From an uncultured Psychroserpens sp. (lineage in GTDB: Bacteria > Bacteroidota > Bacteroidia > Flavobacteriales > Flavobacteriaceae): a DNA stretch of 64,000 nt. The notes under the pieces are model-generated. The model had not been told where the DNA came from. It saw nothing but the letters and a program-made list of their open reading frames with translations, and ran no database searches. Below are positions 26,258 through 36,328 of this stretch, piece by piece (positions within the stretch are counted from its first letter, which is position 1; each line of letters starts with the position of its first letter). The stretch is taken from assembly GCA_947489585.1 (NCBI GenBank), contig CANLEE010000006.1, positions 207,871-271,870 of the forward strand, read 5' to 3'. The position numbers and the translations under genes are program-made.

Positions 26258-27508
26258 ATGAAAACAATCATCACTACCATCGTATTTGCTTTTTTATGCA
26301 TTAATATTCAAGGTCAAGAATTTGAAAAGCACTCCAATGGCTTAATATACAATGACAATACTATTGAACAGTTAAAGTTTATTGTTGATTCATTGAACCT
26401 AAAGTTTAAAGCCTGTGAAATCACCGAAACCTATCATGCCATCCCACAAACTAAAGCGATACAATTCAATTTAGAATCTGGTAATATCAAACAAGCAAAA
26501 AAGGATTTAGAAAACGGCATGAGTTTAGACTTGCTTAAAAAAACATACCCGTTAGCAAACATAACCAAGCCCAAACTTATTATTGCTTATGACTATACAG
26601 ATTATAACGATAAAACAATAACGCATGTCTCAACAAAGACCATAGGTGAAGATTACGATAAGATTATTGAATTTGAGGCTCAAATTGATATTACAGAATC
26701 CTATAGAAAAGGCGATTGGATTGTTGATTATAACAATGGAAGCAATTACAGAAATGAACATGTCACGGCTTTTTATCTACTTGAAGATTTTAAAAAAAAC
26801 AAACTCAAAGATATATATGCAGAAATGGTCCAATACTCACATTGCATGATTGATACTACATCATCCAAAATTATAGATGGCGCTGAACACGGTTATTTAG
26901 AAGATTTGTCTAGTGACTATTCAAAACTAACATTAACTGAAAAAAAAGAGCTCCTTGACACTTTTCGACATACTAAAGTTATTGGTACCTGTAGTATGGA
27001 TTCTAGCCCTAGAGTTCATGCTTTGAATATAGCTAAGCTTTCAGCTGAAACTGTCAATTGGGAAGTGTTTTTAAAAGCACACCTTGATGTAATGAACGAT
27101 AGATTTGAAAGAGCAACTGATGGTAGTTATGCTTGGGCAGCTAGAAAAACATATTTAAAAGAACTTGAAGTTTTAGATATTAATACGCTTGATTTGCTTT
27201 TAGGTATTACATTTCGCATAGACAATGCTAGTAAAAATCATTACTATGGTAGCATTGGCAGATTAGGAAGAGCATTGTCAGAATCTGAAAATCAAATCAT
27301 ATTTGAAAAAACCATGCTGAACATGATAAAAAATGATGAATTAGATGATTACAACCGTTACATTGTTTATTATTTATATGACAATTACCTTTATCATTTA
27401 AATGATTGCAAAGACAAAACTGAACGAAAAATGCATATTAATAATGTAAAAGCACAACTAAAAGAAATTCAGAAATTTTTACCAAATCATTTGATTGATC
27501 ATAGTTAA
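26258..27508 (+). CDS. secreted protein of unknown function
   Basis: A 416-residue protein with a signal peptide (TTIVFAFLCINIQGQ). The mature part is rich in K, N, D and Y and shows no known catalytic motif. A mainly beta N-terminal half (YDYTDYNDKTITHVSTKTIG) is followed by a helical C-terminal half (LELLDTF, MLNMIKNDELDDYNR, NNVKAQLKEIQKFL). It stands alone between the M48 peptidase and RelA/SpoT genes with no close operon partner. I do not recognise the family. Confidence 0.75.
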   Translation: MKTIITTIVFAFLCINIQGQEFEKHSNGLIYNDNTIEQLKFIVDSLNLKFKACEITETYHAIPQTKAIQFNLESGNIKQAKKDLENGMSLDLLKKTYPLANITKPKLIIAYDYTDYNDKTITHVSTKTIGEDYDKIIEFEAQIDITESYRKGDWIVDYNNGSNYRNEHVTAFYLLEDFKKNKLKDIYAEMVQYSHCMIDTTSSKIIDGAEHGYLEDLSSDYSKLTLTEKKELLDTFRHTKVIGTCSMDSSPRVHALNIAKLSAETVNWEVFLKAHLDVMNDRFERATDGSYAWAARKTYLKELEVLDINTLDLLLGITFRIDNASKNHYYGSIGRLGRALSESENQIIFEKTMLNMIKNDELDDYNRYIVYYLYDNYLYHLNDCKDKTERKMHINNVKAQLKEIQKFLPNHLIDHS

Positions 27509-27557
27509 GCTAAAAACAGCTTCGTTTTTTATTTCAAAACAAAACCCAAAAAACACA

Positions 27558-27588
27558 TTGCACATTACATTTCTTATTCATACTTTAG
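27558..27588 (+). promoter_or_regulatory. putative promoter of the RelA/SpoT gene
   Basis: TTG at 27558-27560, a 20-base spacer, and TACTTTAG at 27581-27588 (one change from TAnnTTTG). The ATG at 27593 follows after four bases, so little or no leader is expected. Confidence 0.55.
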
Positions 27589-27592
27589 TTCT

Positions 27593-29797
27593 ATGACTGA
27601 AGAAGCAATAGAAAAAGAAAATGCTGAGATTGCAAAAGCCTACAAAGAGCTCCTGAAAGTAAGTTATCAAACCCTTACCAAAGCAGACAAAACACTCATT
27701 AGACAAGCGTTTGAGGTTGCTGTAGATGCACATAATGGTCAGCGCAGAAAATCTGGAGAAGCGTATATTTTCCATCCTATTGCTGTGGCAAAAATTGTAG
27801 CAAGTGAGATTGGATTAGATGCTACAAGTATTGCTGCTGCCCTACTTCATGATGTTGTTGAAGATAATGAAGACTATACCAAAGATGATATCGAACGCCT
27901 TTTTGGAGAAACTGTAGCACGCATTGTTGATGGTCTTACAAAAATTTCATCTTTAAGTAAAGATACAGATGTATCAACTCAGGCAGAGAATTTCCGTAAG
28001 ATGTTATTGACACTTAATGATGATGTACGTGTGATTATTATCAAAATTGCTGACAGACTTCATAATATGCAAACGATGGACTCTATGCGTCGTGACAAGC
28101 AAGAGAAAATCGCTTCTGAAACCTTATACATTTATGCGCCTTTAGCGCATAGAATAGGTTTGTACAACATCAAAACTGAACTCGAAGATTTAGGGTTAAA
28201 ATATACTGAACCAGAAGTCTACAATGATATCCTAGAAAAGCAAAAAGAAAGTAAATCTGAACAAGATGGCTACATCAAAGCCTTTTCAAAAGTTATTGTA
28301 GATTCGCTAGATAAAGAAGGTTTAAACTACGAAATTAAAGGGCGACCTAAATCTATTTATTCCATCAGAAAAAAGATGGTGAAACAAGGGGTTAATTTTG
28401 ATGAAGTCTATGATAAATTCGCAGTAAGGATTATTTATAAATCAGATTTGAAAAATGAAAAATTTCTCGCTTGGAAAATTTATTCAATAGTTACTGATCA
28501 TTTCATCCCTAACCCAACACGTTTGCGCGATTGGATTTCATCACCAAAATCTACTGGTTATGAAGCGCTACATATTACAGTTATGGGGCCAAAAAACAGA
28601 TGGGTAGAAGTACAAGTTCGTAGTGAGCGTATGAATGAAATTGCCGAAAAAGGTTATGCTGCACATTACAAGTATAAAGAAGGCAATACAGAAGATGCTT
28701 TAGATTCTTGGATTAATAAATTGCAAGAAGCTTTAGAAAGCAATGAAACTAATGCTGTAGATTTTGTTGAACAGTTTAAGCTGAATCTGTATTCTAAAGA
28801 GATATTTGTATTCTCTCCTAAAGGCGATTTAAAATCATTACCAAAAGGAGCTACACCTTTAGATTTTGCATTTAGTGTACATACTGAAGTTGGTATGAAA
28901 ACAAAAGGAGCTAAAGTCAATGGTCGACTAGTACCTTTAAGCCATGAACTTAATAGTGGTGATCAAGTTGAAATTTTAACTTCAGATACTATTAAACCAA
29001 ACCGTAATTGGTTAGATTATGCCACAACAGCTAGAGCGCGAAGTAAAATAAAATCGTCTCTTAAAGCTGATAAAAAGGATGTCGCCGAAGAAGGAAAAGA
29101 AATTTTAAGACGAAAACTCAAACAGCTAAAGATTAGCTTGGATGAGAAATCTGTAAATGAAATGGTTACTCATTTCAAACTTAAAACAAGCTTAGACTTG
29201 TTTTATCGTGTTGGTATTGGTACGATTGATAACAAAATGCTCAAAGACTATGCATCATCTCGAAGCAATATGTTTATGAGTTATATTAAGAATAAAATTC
29301 GTAAACCATCAGTCGCTCCAGATATTGATAAAGACGAAATCACTTCTAAATATGATCAACTAGTTTTTGGTAAGGAAGAAGAGAAACTAGATTATAAACT
29401 ATCATCATGTTGCAACCCAATACCAGGTGATCCAGTATTTGGGTTCTTAACGATTAATGATGGAATAAAAGTTCATAAAAAAAATTGCCCTAATGCGCTG
29501 AGCCTTCAATCTAATTACGCATACCGTATTATGTTGGCTAAATGGATTGATTCGTCACAACAAGAATTTGCAACACAAATCAAACTCTCTGGTATTGATA
29601 ATTTAGGATTGGTTAATAACATTACTCAAGTCATTTCATCCCACATGCACGTTAATATGAAAAGTATAAGTTTTGAAAGCGACGATGGTGTCTTTACTGG
29701 CAAAATTAATGTCGTAGTAACGAATAACACAATGCTAAAAAAATTAATCAATAATCTTAAAAAAATTAATGGGATAGATAAGGTTATTAGAGTTTAA
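27593..29797 (+). CDS. RelA/SpoT-family bifunctional (p)ppGpp synthetase/hydrolase
   Basis: A 734-residue long RSH protein. The HD hydrolase domain (about 45-200) keeps H86-D87 in LLHDVVEDN, so hydrolysis is likely intact. The synthetase domain is about 240-355 (KGRPKSIYSIRKKM, FAVRIIY, KSTGYEALHITVMG, EVQVRSERMNEIAEKGYAAH). The TGS domain is about 395-455 (KEIFVFSPKGDLKSLPKGAT), then a helical and zinc-finger-like region (KLSSCCNPIPGDPVFGF) and the ACT domain at the C-terminus. It makes and degrades the stringent-response alarmone in the cytoplasm. The Fur-family gene follows 26 bases later. Confidence 0.95.
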   Translation: MTEEAIEKENAEIAKAYKELLKVSYQTLTKADKTLIRQAFEVAVDAHNGQRRKSGEAYIFHPIAVAKIVASEIGLDATSIAAALLHDVVEDNEDYTKDDIERLFGETVARIVDGLTKISSLSKDTDVSTQAENFRKMLLTLNDDVRVIIIKIADRLHNMQTMDSMRRDKQEKIASETLYIYAPLAHRIGLYNIKTELEDLGLKYTEPEVYNDILEKQKESKSEQDGYIKAFSKVIVDSLDKEGLNYEIKGRPKSIYSIRKKMVKQGVNFDEVYDKFAVRIIYKSDLKNEKFLAWKIYSIVTDHFIPNPTRLRDWISSPKSTGYEALHITVMGPKNRWVEVQVRSERMNEIAEKGYAAHYKYKEGNTEDALDSWINKLQEALESNETNAVDFVEQFKLNLYSKEIFVFSPKGDLKSLPKGATPLDFAFSVHTEVGMKTKGAKVNGRLVPLSHELNSGDQVEILTSDTIKPNRNWLDYATTARARSKIKSSLKADKKDVAEEGKEILRRKLKQLKISLDEKSVNEMVTHFKLKTSLDLFYRVGIGTIDNKMLKDYASSRSNMFMSYIKNKIRKPSVAPDIDKDEITSKYDQLVFGKEEEKLDYKLSSCCNPIPGDPVFGFLTINDGIKVHKKNCPNALSLQSNYAYRIMLAKWIDSSQQEFATQIKLSGIDNLGLVNNITQVISSHMHVNMKSISFESDDGVFTGKINVVVTNNTMLKKLINNLKKINGIDKVIRV

Positions 29798-29805
29798 AAA
29801 ATGTG

Positions 29806-29813
29806 TAAATTTG
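29806..29813 (+). promoter_or_regulatory. -7 element upstream of the fur-family gene
   Basis: TAAATTTG fits TAnnTTTG; no TTG stands at the usual -33 spacing. The same 13-base stretch TGTAAATTTGTGG occurs at the SpoU promoter. Confidence 0.45.
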
Positions 29814-29823
29814 TGGCTTAATT

Positions 29824-30279
29824 ATGAGTGAAAAAACAGAACAGACTAACCAAGAGATTGTAAAAAACGTTTTTACAAAATTTTTAGAAGAAAAAGGCCA
29901 TAGAAAAACACCTGAGCGTTATGCCATTCTTCAAGAGATTTATGATAGTGAAGAACACTTTGATATTGAATCTTTATATATCAAAATGAAAAATAAAAAC
30001 TATCGTGTTAGTCGCGCTACACTTTACAATACTATTGAAATACTAATGGAATGTGCTTTGGTTAGAAAACACCAATTTGGGCAAAATCAGGCACACTACG
30101 AAAAATCTTATTTCGATAAGCAACATGACCATGTGATTATGACCGATTCTGGTGAAGTTATCGAATTCTGTGATCCTCGAATTCAATCCATCAAAAAAAC
30201 GATTGAAGAGGTATTTGATATTTCTATTTCTAATCATTCACTCTACTTTTACGCAACAAAAAACAAACCAACTAATTAA
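29824..30279 (+). CDS. Fur-family metal-responsive transcriptional regulator
   Basis: A 151-residue protein. The N-terminal winged helix ([18 protein letters not shown] ... [21 protein letters not shown]) is typical of Fur proteins. The dimerisation and metal domain contains [18 protein letters not shown] and [10 protein letters not shown], which supplies the regulatory metal ligands (two H, E and D). The C-terminal CxxC structural zinc pairs of many Fur proteins are missing, as in several Bacteroidota members. It likely represses iron-uptake or peroxide genes; the exact metal cannot be read from the sequence. purA starts seven bases after its stop, so both are probably one transcript. Confidence 0.9.
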   Translation: MSEKTEQTNQEIVKNVFTKFLEEKGHRKTPERYAILQEIYDSEEHFDIESLYIKMKNKNYRVSRATLYNTIEILMECALVRKHQFGQNQAHYEKSYFDKQHDHVIMTDSGEVIEFCDPRIQSIKKTIEEVFDISISNHSLYFYATKNKPTN

Positions 30280-30286
30280 TTACACA

Positions 30287-31558
30287 ATGGCAGTAGATTT
30301 ACTACTAGGATTACAATGGGGCGACGAAGGCAAAGGAAAAATTGTTGATGTACTCACCTCCAAATACAACATTATTGCACGTTTTCAAGGTGGACCAAAT
30401 GCAGGTCATACTCTAGAATTTGATGGAATCAAACATGTATTAAGAACAATTCCTTCTGGAATTTTTCATAAAGAATCTATTAATGTCATTGGAAATGGGG
30501 TTGTTATAGACCCAGTAGTTTTCGTTCAAGAATTAGATGGCTTAGATCAGTTCAATTTAGATTACAAATCAAATTTGATTATTTCTAGAAAAGCGCATGT
30601 TATTTTGCCTACACATCGATTGCTAGATGCTGCCTCTGAAACAGCAAAAGGAAAAGCGAAAATTGGATCTACATTAAAAGGTATTGGACCAACTTACATG
30701 GATAAAACAGGTCGTAATGGTATTAGAATTGGTGATTTAGAATTAGACAACTGGAAAGAAAAATATAGAGCTTTAGCCAATAAACATGAAGCTATGATTG
30801 GATTCTATAATGTAGATATTCAGTATGATTTAAAAGAAATGGAAGACGAGTTCTTTTCGGCCGTTGAACGTTTAAAAAAATTGCAGTTTATAGATAGTGA
30901 AGAATATTTAAACCAAGCCTTAAAAAGTGGGAAACCTATTTTAGCTGAAGGTGCTCAAGGTTCACTATTAGATATTGATTTCGGAACCTATCCGTTTGTA
31001 ACATCGTCAAATACAACAGCCTCTGGCGCATGTACAGGTTTGGGAGTTGCTCCTAATAAAATTGGGGAAGTTTTCGGAATATTTAAAGCCTATACAACAC
31101 GTGTAGGTTCTGGACCATTTCCTACCGAATTATTTGATGATACTGGAGCAGAAATGGCTCGTATTGGTCATGAATTTGGTGCTGTTACTGGTCGACCAAG
31201 ACGTTGTGGATGGTTAGATTTAGTAGCACTTAAATATGCATGCCAAGTCAATGGTGTAACACAATTGAGTATGATGAAAGGCGATGTGCTTTCAGGGTTT
31301 AAAAGTTTAAAAGTATGTACAGCTTACAAATATAAAGGTGAAACCATTACACATTTACCGTTCAATATCGAAGCAGAAAACGTTACGCCTATTTATACAG
31401 AGTTTAAAGGCTGGAAAGAGGATTTAACTAAGATGCGTGAAGTGTCTCAATTTCCTTCGGAATTAAATGACTACATCGAATTCTTAGAGAAAGAATTAGA
31501 AATTCCTATTACCATTGTTTCTGTAGGTCCAGATCGTACACAGACAATTAATAGATAG
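30287..31558 (+). CDS. purA: adenylosuccinate synthetase
   Basis: The true start is the ATG at 30287 (423 residues); an in-frame upstream start at 30152 lies inside the Fur gene. The enzyme couples IMP and aspartate with GTP in the first committed step of AMP synthesis. The N-terminal P-loop is GLQWGDEGKGKIVD, with NAGHT following. Other family blocks are STLKGIGPTYMDKTGRNG, LAEGAQGSLLDIDFGTYPFV, GSGPFPTEL and GRPRRCGWLD. Full length, no defects. It follows the Fur-family gene in what looks like one operon. Confidence 0.97.
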   Translation: MAVDLLLGLQWGDEGKGKIVDVLTSKYNIIARFQGGPNAGHTLEFDGIKHVLRTIPSGIFHKESINVIGNGVVIDPVVFVQELDGLDQFNLDYKSNLIISRKAHVILPTHRLLDAASETAKGKAKIGSTLKGIGPTYMDKTGRNGIRIGDLELDNWKEKYRALANKHEAMIGFYNVDIQYDLKEMEDEFFSAVERLKKLQFIDSEEYLNQALKSGKPILAEGAQGSLLDIDFGTYPFVTSSNTTASGACTGLGVAPNKIGEVFGIFKAYTTRVGSGPFPTELFDDTGAEMARIGHEFGAVTGRPRRCGWLDLVALKYACQVNGVTQLSMMKGDVLSGFKSLKVCTAYKYKGETITHLPFNIEAENVTPIYTEFKGWKEDLTKMREVSQFPSELNDYIEFLEKELEIPITIVSVGPDRTQTINR

Positions 31559-31678
31559 AGTGCATATTTTGCTTGAATACTTCAGTTTAACGCTGAGGGT
31601 TTCAAAATCTATTAAAAATCTGTTAAGGCATACCAATCTGATACGATTATCGTTATTTTTGGAGCAAAACATTAAACC

Positions 31679-33478
31679 TTGAATCTAACTATTAGATATA
31701 TTTTTATTATTGCCTGTTGTTTATCAACACTACTCTCCTATTCTCAAAAACCTAAAAAAATCTATATAGAATATTTTGGTTTTGCAGTTAAAGATTCTCT
31801 TAAAGGTGATAATGTTACAACTTTTGTACGTAGTGATCAAGATCAAATTCATGTTGTTCATGAAGGCATTGATATGTGGTGCGACAAAGCTATTTATTAT
31901 CAAAATGAAAATTTCATTGAAGCGTTTAGTGATGTTAGAATGAAACAAGGTGACACCATTAATATGACCTCAAAGTATGTTGAATACAGTGGCATTACAC
32001 AATTAGCATTCGCTGCTGGTGATGTGGTCTTAACTGAACCGCAATCTACATTAACTACTGATACGCTCTATTTTGATCGCACCAAACAGCAAGCATTTTA
32101 TCAAAGTAAGGGAAAAGTAGTTAGGGATTCATCTGGAACGATTACTAGTCAAGTTGGCCGTTATTATATGGATACAAGTAAATACCGCTTTCTTAAAGAT
32201 GTCGTTTTAGTCAATCCAGAATACACATTAAAAACCAATCAGCTTGATTTTTATTCTGAAACGGGACATTCCTATATGTATGGTCCATCAACAATAGTTG
32301 GAGATTCAAGTAAGATTTATTGTGAGCGTGGATTCTACGACACTAATAATGATACAGGCTACTTTATAAAGAATTCAAAAATTAATTACAATAACAGAGA
32401 AGTTATTGGTGACAGTCTGTATTTTGATAGAAATCGAAGTTTTGCCTCTGCAACAAATAATATTACTGTAACCGATACAATTAATAAGAGTGTTATTAAA
32501 GGACATTATGCAGAAGTATTTAGAGCAAAAGACTCTGTATTTATTACTAAACGAGCTTTAGCAATTTCAGTTCAAGAACAAGATTCGTTATACATTCATG
32601 CAGATACTTTAATGGTGACTGGTAAACCTGAGCACAGAATTACACGAGCTTATTACAATGCTAAAATGTATAAAAGTGATATGAGTGGAAAGGCAGACTC
32701 TATTCATGCAGACCACAAATCAGGTTTAACGCAATTTATTAATATAGAACGCTTCAATACAGGTGATGCTTTTTCTGTTAAACGAAAACCAGTCATTTGG
32801 AATTTAGGTAACCAAATGACAGGAGATTCTATTCATCTCATATCAAATGTTGAAAAAGAGGAATTAGATTCACTTAAAGTATTTAAAAATGCATTTCTCA
32901 TTAGTAAAGACACGCTTGGCGATGGTTATAACCAAATAAAAGGACAACGATTAATTGGTTTATTTGAAAACAATGAGCTCTACAATGTAGATATTATTAA
33001 AAATGCAGAAATTATCTTCTATTCAAGAGATGATAATGACACTTTAATAGGTATCAATAAATCAAAATCTGGAAATATTAACCTTCAGTTTGATGGTCCA
33101 TATAAAATTATTACACTACTTAATCAGGTTGATGGCGATATATATCCAGAATCCCAATTTCCGAAGAATGCAAGACAATTTAGAGGTTTTGATTGGCGTG
33201 GTGAAGAACAACCAAAAAGTGTAGAAGATTTATTTATAGATGACCAACCATTAAAACTTCCGGTAATTAAGGGATTAGATCCTTTTGTTCCAGAAGAAGA
33301 GTTTTTTGATGAAGCTCTGATGAAACGTGTAAATTCTGCAGAAAAAGAAGATAAAAATGAAGAGAACAAGGCAGCTCGACAAATTCCGAAACCAAAAAAG
33401 AGCACGATAATAGAGAAACCAACTGTAAAAGCTCAGACACCTTCTAAATCCTCGGTAAAGAAAAAGGACAATAGATGA
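31679..33478 (+). CDS. OstA/LptA-like periplasmic protein with a basic C-terminal tail
   Basis: A 599-residue protein that probably starts at a TTG (31679): an in-frame stop lies two codons upstream and the TTG gives a clean signal peptide (FIIACCLSTLLSYSQ). Residues about 40-180 and beyond show repeated OstA-type beta strands (DMWCDKAIYYQNENFIEAF, QLDFYSETGHSYMYGP, RGFYDTNNDTGYFI), the fold of LptA and LptD N-terminal domains that carry lipopolysaccharide across the periplasm. The C-terminal 60 residues are charged and proline/lysine rich. Its stop overlaps the aminotransferase start by four bases (ATGA). A role in LPS transport is inferred from fold. Confidence 0.85.
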   Translation: MNLTIRYIFIIACCLSTLLSYSQKPKKIYIEYFGFAVKDSLKGDNVTTFVRSDQDQIHVVHEGIDMWCDKAIYYQNENFIEAFSDVRMKQGDTINMTSKYVEYSGITQLAFAAGDVVLTEPQSTLTTDTLYFDRTKQQAFYQSKGKVVRDSSGTITSQVGRYYMDTSKYRFLKDVVLVNPEYTLKTNQLDFYSETGHSYMYGPSTIVGDSSKIYCERGFYDTNNDTGYFIKNSKINYNNREVIGDSLYFDRNRSFASATNNITVTDTINKSVIKGHYAEVFRAKDSVFITKRALAISVQEQDSLYIHADTLMVTGKPEHRITRAYYNAKMYKSDMSGKADSIHADHKSGLTQFINIERFNTGDAFSVKRKPVIWNLGNQMTGDSIHLISNVEKEELDSLKVFKNAFLISKDTLGDGYNQIKGQRLIGLFENNELYNVDIIKNAEIIFYSRDDNDTLIGINKSKSGNINLQFDGPYKIITLLNQVDGDIYPESQFPKNARQFRGFDWRGEEQPKSVEDLFIDDQPLKLPVIKGLDPFVPEEEFFDEALMKRVNSAEKEDKNEENKAARQIPKPKKSTIIEKPTVKAQTPSKSSVKKKDNR

Positions 33479-34656
33479 AAGCTGATTTCTTTAAATATCA
33501 AGCACAAACAACTCCGCATCCTTTGGCTATGACTATTTCTCATGCAGAAGGATCTTATATTTATGACACCAACCAAAAACAGTATCTCGATTTTGTTGCA
33601 GGTGTTTCTGCATGTAGCTTAGGGCATAAACATCCAAAAGTTGTCAATGCCATTAAAAAACAATTGGATAGCTATTTGCATGTTATGGTATATGGTGAAT
33701 ATATTCAAGAGCCAGCAGTAGAACTAACAAAATTATTAGCATCTCAACTTCCAAATAACTTGGAGAAAACATACCTTACGAACTCAGGAACTGAAGCTAT
33801 TGAAGGCGCTTTAAAACTTGCAAGACGTGTGACGGGTCGAAGTGAGATTATTGCAGCTCACCATGGCTATCATGGAAATACTATGGGTGCAATGAGCGTC
33901 ATGGGTTTTGAAGAACGCAAACGCGCATTTAGGCCTTTAATACCTGATGTAAATTTTATTAAGTTTAATGTTTCTGAAGATCTATCAAATATAACAACAA
34001 ATACAGCAGCAGTTATTTTAGAGACAATTCAAGGTGGTGCTGGGTTTATTGAACCAAAAAACAACTATCTTCAAAAGGTTCGTGAACAATGCAATGCAGT
34101 TGGCGCACTCTTAATTTTAGATGAAATTCAACCAGGATTTGGTCGTACTGGAAAACTATTTGGATTTGAACATTATAATTGTGTACCAGACATTTTAGTG
34201 ACTGGTAAAGGCCTAGGTGGCGGAATGCCAATTGGAGCGTTTACGTCATCTGCAGAATTTATGAACCAGCTTCAAGACCAGCCAAAATTAGGTCATATCA
34301 CTACGTTTGGAGGTCATCCTGTTATTGCTGCAGCTGCCTTAGCTACTGTCAAAGAAATTATCGAAACTGATCTTATAGCACAAACACTAGAAAAAGAACA
34401 ATTAATTCGTAAACATTTGCAACATGATTTGATAACAGAAATTCGTGGTCGCGGATTAATGCTTGCAGCTATTACAGATTCTGCTGAGTTGACAAATGAG
34501 GTGATTTTAAAGTGCCAAGATGAGGGGTTAATTTTATTTTGGTTGCTTTTTGAACCCAAAGCTATCCGGATTACACCGCCTTTAAGCATTTCAAATACCG
34601 AAATTATTAAAGGTTGTCAGATCATAACCCAAGTTTTAGATTCAATTAAGGAGTAA
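33475..34656 (+). CDS. class III pyridoxal-phosphate aminotransferase
   Basis: A 393-residue fold type I, class III aminotransferase (acetylornithine/ornithine/4-aminobutyrate aminotransferase group). Visible motifs are NSGTEAIEGALKLAR, HHGYHGNTMG, LILDEIQPGFGRTGKLF and the Schiff-base lysine K245 in VTGKGLGGGMPIGAF, then GHITTFGGHPV. The amino donor and acceptor cannot be fixed from sequence. It overlaps the OstA-like gene by four bases, so translation of the two is coupled, although the products have no obvious shared pathway. No arginine or lysine biosynthesis gene is adjacent. Confidence 0.92.
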   Translation: MKADFFKYQAQTTPHPLAMTISHAEGSYIYDTNQKQYLDFVAGVSACSLGHKHPKVVNAIKKQLDSYLHVMVYGEYIQEPAVELTKLLASQLPNNLEKTYLTNSGTEAIEGALKLARRVTGRSEIIAAHHGYHGNTMGAMSVMGFEERKRAFRPLIPDVNFIKFNVSEDLSNITTNTAAVILETIQGGAGFIEPKNNYLQKVREQCNAVGALLILDEIQPGFGRTGKLFGFEHYNCVPDILVTGKGLGGGMPIGAFTSSAEFMNQLQDQPKLGHITTFGGHPVIAAAALATVKEIIETDLIAQTLEKEQLIRKHLQHDLITEIRGRGLMLAAITDSAELTNEVILKCQDEGLILFWLLFEPKAIRITPPLSISNTEIIKGCQIITQVLDSIKE

Positions 34657-34825
34657 TTTTAACTACAATTTTACTTTGTTAAACAATTGACTAACAAATA
34701 ATAAGCAACAACTTCTTTAATGTTTACTCTAACTGTTAATTATTTTGTTGAAAACATTAAAGTCAAAAATCAAAAATCTATAGTCGATAAGAGTACTTTT
34801 AATAAACTAACAACGCTATTTGCTT

Positions 34826-36229
34826 ATGGAGTTTGGTCTACCCGAAGACAACAACAAAATTTCTCTTACTAGATTTGAATCAATGCTCAAAACCAATAAT
34901 GTTTTGTTTTTTGATTCCAATGAATTTGAAAACATTATTCACCATTATTTAGAAACTGGTAAGATAGCGTTGGCAAAAAAGGCCGTTAAATTAGGCCTTG
35001 AACAGCACCCAACTTCAATCAATTTAAAACTATTTCAAACCGAATTATATGTTCTAGAACACAAGTTTGCTGAAGCAGATAAATTGCTTAACGAACTTCA
35101 TGTTTTAGAACCTTCTAACGAAGAAATATATATACAAAAAGCTAATGTGTTGTCTAAACAGGACTTGCATGAAAAAGCAGTAGATACCTTATTGATTGCC
35201 TTAGATATGGCAAATGATGATGAAGGCATAGGTGATTTATACGCCTTAATAGGTATGGAATACTTGTTTTTAGACCAGTTCGATAATGCTCGAACATATT
35301 TTAAGAAATGCCTAGATATTGACAAAGAAGACTACTCAGCCCTATACAACATTATTTATTGTTATGATTTTCTTGATGAAAATGAAGATGCCATAACGTT
35401 TATAAATGCATATTTAGATACAAATCCTTATTGTGAAGTTGCTTGGCATCAGTTAGGACGCCAATATTTTACAATAAAAGATTATGACAAAGCACTTGCA
35501 GCTTTTGATTTTGCAATTATCTCTGATGACATTTTTGTTGGTGCTTATCTTGAAAAAGGAAAAGTTTTAGAAAAGAAAAAACGTTTTCATGAAGCCATCG
35601 AAAATTATAAAATAACTTTGGCTTTAGACGAACCTACATCTTTTGCGTTATTGCGAATTGGCTATTGTTATGAAAAATTAGGCGAAGATGATTTAGCTGT
35701 TCAATATTTTTATAAAACAGTTCATGAAGATCCTTTACTAGATAAAGGCTGGATTGCAATTACTAAGTTTTATAACAAAAAACAAAATTACCAAAAGGCC
35801 TTATTTTATATCAATAAAGCAATCAATATTGATGCAGATAATGTGATCTATTGGAAACTCTATGCACAAATTAACTTGCGACTAAATTTTCTAGAAGAAG
35901 CGGAACGAGGTTTCAAAAAGACCTTAGATTTAGGGAATTATGAACTACAAACATGGTTGTCTAGAACAGATGTGTTAATTGCACTAGGAGAATATGAAGC
36001 TGCGGTACTTAATTTAATTCAAGCTGCTGAATTCTATCCTGAAACTGCTGAAATTGAATTTCGATTAGCTGGACTACATTTTACACTTCATGAGAATAAT
36101 AAAGGGCAATATCATTTGAAGAATGCGCTCTTGCTTAACAATGAGTATGAATTTATTATGGAAGAATTATTTCCAAATGTGCTCAAAAAACCTTCGGTAC
36201 AGCAACAAATTTTACAAGCTAGAAAATAA
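34826..36229 (+). CDS. tetratricopeptide repeat protein
   Basis: The start is taken as the ATG at 34826 (467 residues). No signal peptide is visible, so it is probably cytoplasmic. From about residue 35 to the end the protein is made of helical TPR units of about 34 residues (for example DLYALIGMEYLFLDQFDNA, AWHQLGRQYFTIKDYDKAL, SFALLRIGYCYEKLGEDDLA, KGWIAITKFYNKKQNYQKAL, EIEFRLAGLHFTLHENNKG). About eleven or twelve repeats fit. TPR arrays bind partner proteins; the partner is unknown. It lies between the aminotransferase and DUF368 genes on the same strand. Confidence 0.9.
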   Translation: MEFGLPEDNNKISLTRFESMLKTNNVLFFDSNEFENIIHHYLETGKIALAKKAVKLGLEQHPTSINLKLFQTELYVLEHKFAEADKLLNELHVLEPSNEEIYIQKANVLSKQDLHEKAVDTLLIALDMANDDEGIGDLYALIGMEYLFLDQFDNARTYFKKCLDIDKEDYSALYNIIYCYDFLDENEDAITFINAYLDTNPYCEVAWHQLGRQYFTIKDYDKALAAFDFAIISDDIFVGAYLEKGKVLEKKKRFHEAIENYKITLALDEPTSFALLRIGYCYEKLGEDDLAVQYFYKTVHEDPLLDKGWIAITKFYNKKQNYQKALFYINKAINIDADNVIYWKLYAQINLRLNFLEEAERGFKKTLDLGNYELQTWLSRTDVLIALGEYEAAVLNLIQAAEFYPETAEIEFRLAGLHFTLHENNKGQYHLKNALLLNNEYEFIMEELFPNVLKKPSVQQQILQARK

Positions 36230-36328
36230 CTCTATCTCAACAATTTATATTTCCAAAAAATCATTCTTTTTAAGTAAGAAATTACTCGTGTATGTTTCAT
36301 ACCTTTACGACTCTTATTGATATTTAGA

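Noticed and set aside
33475..34656. Class III aminotransferase considered as the missing KdnA
   Set aside because: KdnA belongs to the DegT/DnrJ/EryC1 fold group; this protein has the class III motifs (LDEIQPGFGRTG, GKGLGGGMPIGAF) and is not linked to kdnB.
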